From: an uncultured Clostridia bacterium | Lineage (GTDB): Bacteria > Bacillota > Clostridia > Oscillospirales > Ruminococcaceae | Direction of reading: 5' to 3' | DNA length: 8,300 nucleotides | NCBI GenBank assembly: GCA_947630315.1 | Contig: CANRHA010000071.1 | Coordinates: 1 to 8,300 of the forward strand | Part shown: positions 1 to 5,890 of the stretch, piece after piece | Layout of the letters: each line of letters starts with the position of its first letter | Numbering within the stretch: position 1 is the first letter of the stretch | Position numbers and translations under genes: made by a program | Notes under the pieces: model-generated | Databases searched by the model: none | The model's input: only the letters and a program-made list of their open reading frames with translations | Told to the model about the DNA's origin: nothing

Positions 1-161
1 GCGAAAGCAAAAGGGTTGAGTTCGAGATCAACGAGGATATGCTGAAATTCTATGACGCGGATATGAATTACGTCTGCGAGCCGGGAGAGTTTATGGTTTG
101 GATAGGGCACGACAGCCTGACCGGGAACGGAACGGGGTTTAAAGCGGAAGGGCGCGGGTAG
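1..161 (+). CDS. Family 3 glycoside hydrolase (beta-glucosidase type), C-terminal end only
   Basis: Only the last ~52 codons are inside the window. The reading frame runs from position 3 to a TAG at 159-161. The visible protein reads roughly ESKRVEFEINEDMLKFYDAD, then NYVCEPGEFMVWIGHDSLTG and a short tail ending AEGRG. This matches the closing strands of the fibronectin type III-like domain at the C-terminus of GH3 beta-glucosidases and xylosidases: a valine-rich strand, then 'L.FYD', then 'EPGEF.V.IG..S'. Family members release glucose or xylose from the non-reducing ends of beta-linked oligosaccharides; the exact substrate cannot be read from this fragment. The catalytic domains lie left of the window. 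The last strand of the domain, usually 'F.L', is replaced by FKAEGRG, and the TAG lies inside the first copy of an intergenic repeat, so the tail may have been rewritten by that repeat. Assignment rests on a short stretch and is good but not certain. Confidence 0.72.
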   Translation, partial: ESKRVEFEINEDMLKFYDADMNYVCEPGEFMVWIGHDSLTGNGTGFKAEGRG

Positions 162-650
162 AGGACAGAGGGCAGAACGCCTTTCCGAGGGCGGGAGCGA
201 CAGGGTGCGACTACATCACTTTGATGGAAATGGATTTGCGGAACGAAGGGCGTTTTAAGTTGCCATGATATAATGCTCTGCCTTGATGGCCATGCCACGC
301 ATTTGGCGAAAAGGTATTCGCTGCGCTCATGCTATCCGAATAGAAGACAGAGGGCAGAAGTCAGAAAACAGAAACGCTCTCCGATGGGTGAGTGTGACAG
401 GACGAGGCTGCACCACATTGGTGAAAAGGTATTCGCTTCGCGAATGCTATTTAAAATTGTGCAAATACCTCATATAAGAATTCCCGCCCGCGTACCTCCC
501 AATTGATGGAAAGGTATTCGCTGCGCTCATGCTATCCGAATAGAAGACAGAGGTTAGATGTCAGAAAACAGAAATGCTCTTACCTGGGCGGGAGTGACAG
601 GGTGCGGCGACGCAGTCCAACTGATGAAAAGGGATTCGCTTACCCTCGTA
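159..650. repeat. Three degenerate copies of a modular intergenic repeat
   Basis: Three blocks recur in the same order. Block A (TAGAAGACAGAGGGCAGAAG, then TCAGAAAACAGAAA) starts at 159 (shortened), 341 and 541. Block C (GGGCGGGAGTGACAGGGTGCG and variants) is at about 188, 385 and 586. Block B (GATGGAAAGGTATTCGCT) is at about 221 (diverged), 421 and 622, with complete copies also just before block A at about 306 and 505, and a remnant (CGCTCATGCTAT) near 713. The second and third copies are exactly 200 bp apart. Positions 310-353 and 510-553 are identical over 44 bases, and 310-380 against 510-580 differ at four positions. The block B copy at 431-445 forms a perfect hairpin, ATTCGC-TTC-GCGAAT. 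No coding frame is conserved across copies, so this reads as a non-coding repeat family of unknown function. Confidence 0.8.
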
Positions 651-728
651 TTATCGCTCACCGTCAGCACCCACATTAACTAACTACTAACAACTATTCT
701 CTAACTACTATACGCTCATGCTATTTGA

Positions 729-816
729 ATCACCCTACCCCCTGCCCCCTCCCCTCGAGGGGAGGGGGTCTGCTATGCCGTGGGCTACAGCGCAGCCTGG
801 GAGGGGGTGGGGTGAT
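729..816. repeat. 88-bp nested inverted repeat (MITE- or REP-like)
   Basis: Outer arms of 14 bases (729-742 and 803-816, ATCACCCTACCCCC against GGGGGTGGGGTGAT) are complementary except for one G-T type pair. Inside the left half is a perfect 24-bp palindrome at 745-768, centred on TCGA. The right half, about 770-796, can form a weaker hairpin closed by CTGC/GCAG. The result is a stem enclosing two hairpins. There is no transposase gene here. A non-autonomous mobile element or a REP-like sequence is the simplest reading; I did not identify target-site duplications with confidence. Confidence 0.7.
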
Positions 817-818
817 CC

Positions 819-869
819 GGCGCGGGCGGCCACCGCAGACATATCAGTAATTAGATTGCCGCCCGCGCC
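819..869. repeat. 12-bp perfect inverted repeat with 27-base loop
   Basis: GGCGCGGGCGGC at 819-830 is perfectly complementary to 858-869, with an A/T-richer loop (831-857) between them. A partial third copy of the right arm (CGCCCGCGCC) follows near 892-901, and a related CCGCCCGCG string occurs at about 484-492. It begins two bases after the 88-bp nested repeat and may be part of the same composite element. No T-run follows either arm, so it is not an obvious terminator. Confidence 0.6.
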
Positions 870-957
870 TACCTTGTAAAGCTACATCAAACGCCCGCGC
901 CATTCGCCCACCCTAATCCATTCGCCTCGGCCATATTTTTCTCCTATAAAATTTTCA

Positions 958-987
958 CCCCCTGCGTTTTGCAGAGGGCGTTTTTTT
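958..987. terminator. Terminator hairpin at the 3' end of the LOG gene, possibly bidirectional
   Basis: An 8-bp stem, CCCCCTGC (958-965) with GCAGAGGG (971-978), includes one G-U pair and has a five-base loop. On the plus strand it is followed by CG and seven T residues (981-987), the classic intrinsic form. On the minus strand it begins eight bases past the last base of the LOG stop codon and is followed by TGAAAATTTT, a weaker U-tract. The LOG stop codon (986-988) overlaps the T-run. It probably ends LOG transcription and also blocks rightward read-through from the GH3 side. Confidence 0.65.
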
Positions 988-1564
988 ATCCGTCTTTCAG
1001 GTCGCGCACGGTGCGCTCGGCCTCGGGCGATTCAACATAGCTCAGAACCTCCTCGGGGCTGTCGGTAATCATGTAGAGGTCGGAACAGTTTTCGCGGATA
1101 AAGTTCTTTGCCATAGCCGATTTCATTGTCTCGTTCAGCTCGTTATAGTAGCCTAAAATGTTATAGACTGCTATCGGCTTATTGTGGCGGCAGAGCTGTT
1201 TGAGCGTCAATACCTCAAAAAATTCCTCAAATGTTCCTATGCCGCCGGGAACGACGATAAACGCGTCGCACCTGTCCTCCATCACCTGCTTGCGCTCGCG
1301 CATTGTCTCGGTATAAACAAGCTCGGTGCAAAAATCGCAGATAGCCTCTATGGATTCGTTGTCAAAAAATTTCGGGATCACCCCGACTATTTCTCCGCCG
1401 CCGTCGCGCACTCCCCTTGCGGCAGCGCCCATAAGGCCGTTTCCTCCGCCGCCGAACACAAGAGAATGCCCTCTCTTGGCCATTTCCCTGCCGAGCTTCT
1501 CAACCTCTTCAATATATCTCGGATCGATAGTAGGCGACGCTGCGCCAAACACACATATTTTCAT
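986..1564 (-). CDS. LOG-family (TIGR00730) nucleotide 5'-monophosphate phosphoribohydrolase
   Basis: A complete 192-residue protein of the usual bacterial LOG length. It is a single Rossmann-like domain with the family hallmarks: a glycine-rich loop GGGGNGLMGA (38-47), MRERK (88-92) and PGGIGTFEE (106-114), the last carrying the catalytic and ribose/phosphate-binding residues. Characterised members cleave cytokinin riboside 5'-monophosphates or AMP-like nucleotides to free base and ribose 5-phosphate in the cytoplasm. In bacteria outside plant associates the physiological role is mostly nucleotide salvage or damage control, and older databases mislabel the family as lysine decarboxylase. The ATG at 1562-1564 is preceded by GGGAGG (1570-1575), and a strong promoter lies about 35 bases further up, so it can be expressed separately from the kinase gene upstream. 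It is followed immediately by a terminator hairpin. Family assignment is secure; the true substrate is not. Confidence 0.92.
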   Translation of the reverse strand: MKICVFGAASPTIDPRYIEEVEKLGREMAKRGHSLVFGGGGNGLMGAAARGVRDGGGEIVGVIPKFFDNESIEAICDFCTELVYTETMRERKQVMEDRCDAFIVVPGGIGTFEEFFEVLTLKQLCRHNKPIAVYNILGYYNELNETMKSAMAKNFIRENCSDLYMITDSPEEVLSYVESPEAERTVRDLKDG

Positions 1565-1596
1565 ACAAACCTCCCGCTTTAAATCAATATATACTT

Positions 1597-1625
1597 AGTA
1601 TACCACATTACCTGCGGCAATTCAA
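1597..1625 (-). promoter_or_regulatory. Sigma-A promoter of the LOG gene
   Basis: Read on the minus strand: TTGAAT (-35, 1620-1625), a 17-base spacer, then TATACT (-10, 1597-1602), preceded by TGG, which makes an extended -10. The spacing is ideal. The start point would fall about 25 bases before the LOG start codon, leaving a short leader with the GGGAGG ribosome binding site. Confidence 0.7.
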
Positions 1626-1712
1626 TAGCAAAACCTAAAATTTGGCGTTCCTGCCGCCGCTCTCTGCTCGGATACGGCTTTTTTGCCTGCTCCTGCCGCA
1701 GCCTTTGCGGTT

Positions 1713-1813
1713 CCCCCACCCCGCGGGCTAAGCCTGCGCCCTTCGGGCGCGCCCCGCCTGCGGCGGGGCCGGCCGTCCGGCAGGACGGCCGGGCTTAGCC
1801 CGCGGGGTGGGGG
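1713..1813. repeat. 101-bp perfect cloverleaf-forming GC-rich element (copy 1)
   Basis: Outer arms 1713-1734 and 1792-1813 are perfectly complementary over 22 bases. The 57 bases between them are divided almost completely into three perfect hairpins: 1736-1750 (GCGCCC, loop TTC), 1751-1769 (GCCCCGCC, loop TGC) and 1770-1791 (CGGCCGTCC, loop GGCA). Only T1735 is unpaired at the junction. The predicted fold is a four-way junction. Outside it, TCCTG (1691-1695) is complementary to CAGGA (1814-1818), with a small hairpin (1696-1710) between the left arm and its partner. The element begins 49 bases after the stop codon of the kinase gene, so it would lie in that gene's 3' untranslated RNA. It shares its layout with the element at 5891-5992. 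It is far more GC-rich than its flanks. Function is unknown: 3'-end protection, termination or a mobile palindromic repeat are all possible. Confidence 0.85.
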
Positions 1814-1862
1814 CAGGACGCTTTGTTCGCGCGTTCAAAAAGGTTGCAGGTTCGCTGAAAGG

Positions 1863-4427
1863 TCACGCTTTGCCGCGCAGCTGGCGGGCTATTACCTCAA
1901 GCAGCGCGTTCATGTTTATCGGCTTGGCAACGTGGTCGTTCATTCCGCTTTCAAGGGCAAGCCTGCGGTCCTCGTCAAAGGCGTTCGCCGTCATGGCTAT
2001 TATCGGTATCGACGCAAGCTCCGGATCGTCGAGCGCCCGTATGGCCCTCGCCGCGTCATACCCGTTCATTATTGGCATCTGTATGTCCATGAGTATGAGC
2101 GAATAATCCCCCGGAACGGAGCCTTTGACCTTCCCAACCGCAACCGAGCCGTCTACGGCCGTGTCGATCACAAAGCCCTTTTCTTCCAAAAGCTCCTGGG
2201 CGATCTCGCGGTTCAGCTCGTTGTCCTCGACTAAAAGTATCTTTCTGCCCTTGAAGTCTTCGACAGGGTTTTTAACCTCCTCGGGCAGAGGCGTGTTCGC
2301 CTTGCCGAGGGCGGATATAAGCGTCTCCCTGAGTTCGGAGAGGAATATGGGCTTATTTACAAACGCCGTTACCCCGGCCTGCTTTGCTTCATCTTCAAAG
2401 GCCGTCCAGTCGTAGGCTGTAAGTATTACTATCGGGATATGTTCCCCTGCTATCGCCCTTATCTGGCGGACGACCTCAAGCCCGCTTAAATCGGGCAAGG
2501 CCCAATCTATGATGTAGGCGTAAAACTCGTCGCCCATCTCCACCGCCTGTTTTGCGCGCAGCACCGCCTCTTTGCCGTGCATCGTCCACTCGGCGCGCAT
2601 TCCTATCTGGGTCAGCATTTTTGTAACGCTGTCGCAGGTCTGGAAGCTGTCGTCAACAACAAGCCCGCGCACCCCGGCAAGCTCTTTAATTACCGCTACC
2701 TGCTTCGATTCGGACTGAAGCCTGAAGTCAAATACAAGGATAAACTCGGTGCCCTTGTCCTTTTCGGTGTTGAGGGTTATCGTTCCGCCCATCGTGTCGA
2801 CTATGTTTTTGGTGATCGCCATTCCGAGGCCGGTGCCCTGAATGCCGCTTATGGTAGAATTTCTCTCCCGCTCAAAAGGCTCGAAAATGTGCTCGGCAAA
2901 CTCGGCGCTCATTCCTATTCCGGTATCCTTGACCCTTATTTCATACCTGCCGTAGCCGGTAGGCGCGCCTGCCTTCTGACATACGGTCAGCGATACCGAG
3001 CCGCCCGCGGGCGTAAACTTTATTGCGTTGGATAAAAGATTCAGCAGAACCTGGTTTACATGAAGCTTATCGCACATTATATCCTCATCGACAACGTCGA
3101 GCGTGTCCATGAAGAAGTTCAGCTGCTTCGAAGTCATCTGGGTCTGGATAATGTTTCTCATGTCGCGGAATATCTCGGATATCGAGCAGGGCTTTTCTTC
3201 AATATTGAGTTTGCCCGATTCTATGCGGCTCATATCCAATATGTCGTTGATGAGGCTCAGAAGATGATTGCCCGAGGATAGTATCTTTGAAAGATATTCC
3301 TGAACTCTGGGCTTGTTGTCAATATTAGCCTCGGCAAGGGTCGTAAAACCTATGATCGCGTTCATAGGCGTTCTTATGTCGTGAGACATGTTGCTCAAAA
3401 ACGTAGTCTTTGCGCGCTCGGCGGCCTCGGCCTTCTTCAGCTTTTCCTCTAAAACCGCCCTCTCTACGGCGTACGAAACCATCTTGTCGGTCTGGCGCTT
3501 GATGTAAAGATAATACCCCAAAACCGCAACGAGAAGCAGCAAACCGAGAACAAGGCTTATTTTTCTGACCTCGTAAACGCTCGCAAAAGCCTCGCTTTCG
3601 GGAACGTCTACCGCGATAGACCACTCGTTTATACCCGCCGGGGCGTAGTAAAGATACTGCCAGCCGTCGGTGTTGGGCGTGCGGTAAACTACATATCCGG
3701 TGTCAAGATTAAGTATATGAGCGGTGTATTCATCCCAGTTAGCTTTGCCTTTCGTCTCCCTGCCCGGGCTGGACGAGTTGTATTCGCTTAAGTTTCCGAG
3801 AACGTTATGCCATGTATCTACTAAAAAGTCTCCGTTGTGGGTGTCTACTATGTATATCTTCGCGCTCGCGTTATATATGTTGTCGATGTTCAGAAGCCCC
3901 GGAAGATCGTCGAGGAAGGTTATTCCGTAGAGCAGAGCAACCGTTTCGCCGTTCTGATTTATCGGAACAAAGTGCCTGAGAACGTACCGACCCTCGCCGT
4001 TCTCCTCGCGGTTTGAAACGTGTTCCCCAAGGGCGGATTCGGTTTCAAAAGAGAGATCAGCCATCTCCGAAACGTCGTAAACGTCGCCCGAGGCGGTTAT
4101 GACCTGATTGTCGGGCAGCAGAACGCGTATCTTCATTGTGTCAAACAGAGGCGTGACGCTGCTGATTATTTCGCGCACCGAATCCACGTCGACCGTATCT
4201 GCGCAAGCTATTGTGTCGGCGGTGGCGTTTAAAATCTCGCTGTCGCGCTTGAATTTATTTGACACTTCCTCGATGACGGTATTTACGCCCTCCTCCATTC
4301 TGCCGATGGAGCGCTGTTTTATGGCGTAGTTTATCCTTATAAAGGCCACGATAAGCATAAGGAATATTATAAGAATAAGAACAAGGGAAGCGGCTACCCG
4401 GTTGTCGCGGTAAATTTTCTTTTTCAT
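1863..4427 (-). CDS. Hybrid sensor histidine kinase with two receiver domains
   Basis: An 854-residue membrane kinase. Order: short basic N-terminus, first membrane helix (about 11-32), a ~257-residue extracytoplasmic sensor region (about 33-289, Cache-like in its closing segment), second membrane helix (about 290-309), a charged coiled linker (316-340), HisKA dimerisation domain with phospho-acceptor H349 in SHDIRTPMN, then HATPase with N-box N467, DTGIGM (501-506) and GTGLGM (531-536). A first receiver has D592/D593, phospho-acceptor D641, T670 and K692. A second receiver has E734/D735, D781, T813 and K835. All key residues are present in both receivers, so both should be able to take phosphate. 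There is no HPt domain and no DNA-binding output, so the signal must pass to partners outside the window. An upstream in-frame ATG at 4461-4463 would add 12 residues, but the ATG at 4425-4427 has AAGGAG six bases ahead and is the better start. The gene diverges from the GH5 gene. The signal sensed is unknown. Confidence 0.93.
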   Translation of the reverse strand: MKKKIYRDNRVAASLVLILIIFLMLIVAFIRINYAIKQRSIGRMEEGVNTVIEEVSNKFKRDSEILNATADTIACADTVDVDSVREIISSVTPLFDTMKIRVLLPDNQVITASGDVYDVSEMADLSFETESALGEHVSNREENGEGRYVLRHFVPINQNGETVALLYGITFLDDLPGLLNIDNIYNASAKIYIVDTHNGDFLVDTWHNVLGNLSEYNSSSPGRETKGKANWDEYTAHILNLDTGYVVYRTPNTDGWQYLYYAPAGINEWSIAVDVPESEAFASVYEVRKISLVLGLLLLVAVLGYYLYIKRQTDKMVSYAVERAVLEEKLKKAEAAERAKTTFLSNMSHDIRTPMNAIIGFTTLAEANIDNKPRVQEYLSKILSSGNHLLSLINDILDMSRIESGKLNIEEKPCSISEIFRDMRNIIQTQMTSKQLNFFMDTLDVVDEDIMCDKLHVNQVLLNLLSNAIKFTPAGGSVSLTVCQKAGAPTGYGRYEIRVKDTGIGMSAEFAEHIFEPFERERNSTISGIQGTGLGMAITKNIVDTMGGTITLNTEKDKGTEFILVFDFRLQSESKQVAVIKELAGVRGLVVDDSFQTCDSVTKMLTQIGMRAEWTMHGKEAVLRAKQAVEMGDEFYAYIIDWALPDLSGLEVVRQIRAIAGEHIPIVILTAYDWTAFEDEAKQAGVTAFVNKPIFLSELRETLISALGKANTPLPEEVKNPVEDFKGRKILLVEDNELNREIAQELLEEKGFVIDTAVDGSVAVGKVKGSVPGDYSLILMDIQMPIMNGYDAARAIRALDDPELASIPIIAMTANAFDEDRRLALESGMNDHVAKPINMNALLEVIARQLRGKA

Positions 4428-4433
4428 CTTAAG

Positions 4434-4439
4434 CTCCTT
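4434..4439 (-). promoter_or_regulatory. Ribosome binding site that sets the kinase start
   Basis: On the minus strand this is AAGGAG, separated by six bases (CTTAAG) from the ATG at 4425-4427. The earlier in-frame ATG at 4461-4463 has only A/T-rich sequence before it, so translation very likely begins at the downstream ATG, directly before the basic residues and first membrane helix. Confidence 0.85.
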
Positions 4440-4469
4440 AAAGTTTTTCAGACGCGTATACATATATTT

Positions 4470-4498
4470 ATATTATCACAGATAAATTTACTTTTCAA
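4470..4498 (-). promoter_or_regulatory. Promoter of the histidine kinase gene
   Basis: On the minus strand, TTGAAA (4493-4498) is followed by TAATAT (4470-4475) at 17 bases, or by GATAAT (4472-4477) at 15 bases with a preceding TGT that would make an extended -10. Either way transcription would begin near 4463, giving a leader of about 35 bases before the ATG at 4427. This also argues against use of the earlier ATG at 4463. Confidence 0.55.
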
Positions 4499-4572
4499 GT
4501 GATAAATAAAGGTTTTTACAGATTTTCGGAACTTTATCCCCTTTTTTGAGATCCCCCCTCCCTGCTTTCGTA

Positions 4573-4606
4573 TTGACATTTTGACATTAAAGTGTTAATG
4601 TATAAT
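4573..4606 (+). promoter_or_regulatory. Promoter region of the GH5 gene with direct repeats and perfect TATAAT
   Basis: TATAAT at 4601-4606 is a consensus -10 box. Two tandem copies of TTGACATT (4573-4580 and 4581-4588) each contain a consensus -35 hexamer, but spacers to the TATAAT are 22 and 14 bases; neither is the usual 17. The promoter may therefore need an activator, or use another -35. A perfect palindrome overlaps the spacer. The ribosome binding site AAAGGAGG (4613-4620) lies six bases before the ATG, so the leader would be only about 15 bases. Confidence 0.6.
4584..4601. promoter_or_regulatory. Putative operator: 18-bp palindrome in the GH5 promoter
   Basis: ACATTAA (4584-4590) and TTAATGT (4595-4601) are perfect inverted copies around AGTG. 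The site sits between the second TTGACA and the TATAAT and overlaps both by a few bases, where a bound dimeric regulator would block or remodel RNA polymerase binding. The 7-4-7 form suits a TetR-like or other helix-turn-helix dimer, but the regulator cannot be identified. A chance A/T palindrome is possible. Confidence 0.45.
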
Positions 4607-4626
4607 CACAGCAAAGGAGGTTCAAT

Positions 4627-5772
4627 ATGAAGACGAAAAAAGTATTCGCCCTGTTTACGGGGCTTATAATTCTGATATCGCTCTGCGGCTGCGCGGCCGA
4701 CGGCAAAAGCGGCGGTCAGACCGCTATAGTAAGCGGCGCAGAAGGCGCTGAAAATATCCCCGAGGCAATAGGAAAAGACAGCCGCCGGGTCTACGTTCAG
4801 GGAACGTCATTTTACGTCGGCGGCAAGGAGATATGGTTCAACGGCGCAAATACGCCATGGCAGAACTGGAACGACTTCGGCGGAAGCTTTGAGGAGGATT
4901 TCTGGGACGAGCACTTCCGGCTTTTAGAGGAAGCCGGGGTAAACGCCACGAGGATATGGATAAACTGCAACGGGCTCGTTGGGGTCATCATCAACGAGGA
5001 CGGCAGCTTCGGATATGTAACCGACAAGCACTGGGAAGACCTCGACAGGCTTTTTGAACTTGCCGAGGAGCACAAAATTTACATCATGGCAACGCTTATG
5101 TCCTTCGATCACTTCAAGGACTCGAACGAAGGGCACGAAAACTGGCGGAATATGATAAAAAGCAGCGAAAACATAGACGGCTTCGTTGAGGGGTATGTAA
5201 TACCCTTCTGCGAAAGATACGGCGGGAATGAATATCTTTTCTCGATCGATCTGATGAACGAGCCGGACTGGGTGCATGAAAACAAGGAAAACGGTCAGCA
5301 GAGCTGGGATGACCTTTCAAACCTGTTTGCCCGCGAGGCCGCGGCTATCCACGAAAACAGCGAGATCCTCGTGACCGTAGGGATAGGCTGCGTAAAGTAC
5401 AATTCGGAAAAATACGAGGGCAACAAGGTCTCGGACGAGTACCTTAAAAGCCTCTCCGGGAATGAAAACAGCTATCTCGATTTCTACTCGCCCCACTACT
5501 ACGACTGGCAGAAGAGATGGTTCGGCTACCCGTTTGACGGCTCGCCCGAGGACTTCAAGCTCGAATACGACAGGCCGGCGGTCATTGGCGAATGCGCGGT
5601 AATAGACGAGGAAGACCTTGCGGACAGGTATGAGCACGCATACCAAAACGGCTGGAACGGCGTGTTTATCTGGACGTCAAACGGCGTGGACGCCTGCGGA
5701 GGCTACGACGGAATGAAGCCGGCGACAACGCATATGCTCGACATGATAAAGGAAAAAATCTATCCGGAATAA
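4627..5772 (+). CDS. Cell-surface lipoprotein, GH5-like (clan GH-A) endo-beta-glycanase
   Basis: A 381-residue complete protein. A lipoprotein signal peptide (basic MKTKK, hydrophobic 6-19, lipobox LCGC) points to lipid attachment at C22, followed by a Gly/Ser/Ala/Glu-rich linker to about residue 50. The rest is one (beta/alpha)8-barrel domain. Visible landmarks are NGANTPW (72-78), R109 in ATRIWI, the acid/base E212 in LMNEPD, SPHYYDW with H290, the nucleophile E322 in VIGECA, and W349 in FIWTSNG, the standard clan GH-A active-site set. Such enzymes cut beta-1,4-linked mannan, cellulose or related glycans internally by a retaining mechanism. The overall style resembles the mannanase/cellulase group, but I cannot fix the substrate. 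There is no carbohydrate-binding module or dockerin. The start is set by AAAGGAGG six bases upstream. It diverges from the kinase gene and converges on sbcC; a strong terminator lies about 250 bases past the stop. Confidence 0.88.
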   Translation: MKTKKVFALFTGLIILISLCGCAADGKSGGQTAIVSGAEGAENIPEAIGKDSRRVYVQGTSFYVGGKEIWFNGANTPWQNWNDFGGSFEEDFWDEHFRLLEEAGVNATRIWINCNGLVGVIINEDGSFGYVTDKHWEDLDRLFELAEEHKIYIMATLMSFDHFKDSNEGHENWRNMIKSSENIDGFVEGYVIPFCERYGGNEYLFSIDLMNEPDWVHENKENGQQSWDDLSNLFAREAAAIHENSEILVTVGIGCVKYNSEKYEGNKVSDEYLKSLSGNENSYLDFYSPHYYDWQKRWFGYPFDGSPEDFKLEYDRPAVIGECAVIDEEDLADRYEHAYQNGWNGVFIWTSNGVDACGGYDGMKPATTHMLDMIKEKIYPE

Positions 5773-5890
5773 ATTCCTCTTTGGGGTAAGAAAACAAGCG
5801 TGCCCTGTGGGCGCTGAGGAGCATCACAGAAAAGCATAAAGCCGCCGGGTCCAGGGCGCGGCTCGAACGCACCTTGGTTCTCTGCCGAAG

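Larger units (their letters stand above)
162..985. other. Gene-free, repeat-rich intergenic region
   Basis: This 824-base stretch lies between the GH3 stop codon and the tail-end LOG gene. I see no credible gene in it: the short open frames lack ribosome binding sites, have no recognisable protein character, and run straight through the repeats. It contains three degenerate copies of a modular repeat (159-650), an A/C/T-rich low-complexity patch of CTAAC/TAACT type (about 677-711), an 88-bp nested inverted repeat (729-816), a 12-bp inverted repeat (819-869), and a terminator-like hairpin at its right end (958-987). It looks like a landing zone or graveyard for small repeats. Confidence 0.8.

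Noticed and set aside
273..506. Short plus-strand open frames (77 and 64 residues) in the left intergenic gap
   Set aside because: They run through the non-coding repeats, have no ribosome binding site, and their products look like translated repeat with no protein character.
310..580. Possible CRISPR array
   Set aside because: There are only two close copies, 200 bp apart, with internal modular structure and partly repeated sequence between them; spacers and repeats of CRISPR size are absent.
986..1564. Lysine decarboxylase
   Set aside because: This is a historic misannotation of the family; the PGGxGTxxE motif marks a LOG-type phosphoribohydrolase and there is no pyridoxal phosphate site.
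1713..1813. tRNA or tmRNA gene, because of the cloverleaf shape
   Set aside because: No anticodon arm, T-loop, conserved tRNA bases or CCA end; stems and loops are far too long and GC-rich. The same applies to 5891-5992.
1683..2234. 183-codon plus-strand frame through the first cloverleaf and the end of the kinase gene
   Set aside because: It is antisense to a well-supported receiver domain and its N-terminal part is translated palindrome; no ribosome binding site is seen.
4461..4463. Upstream ATG as the start of the histidine kinase
   Set aside because: It has no ribosome binding site, lies at or before the likely transcription start, and a perfect AAGGAG precedes the ATG at 4425-4427.
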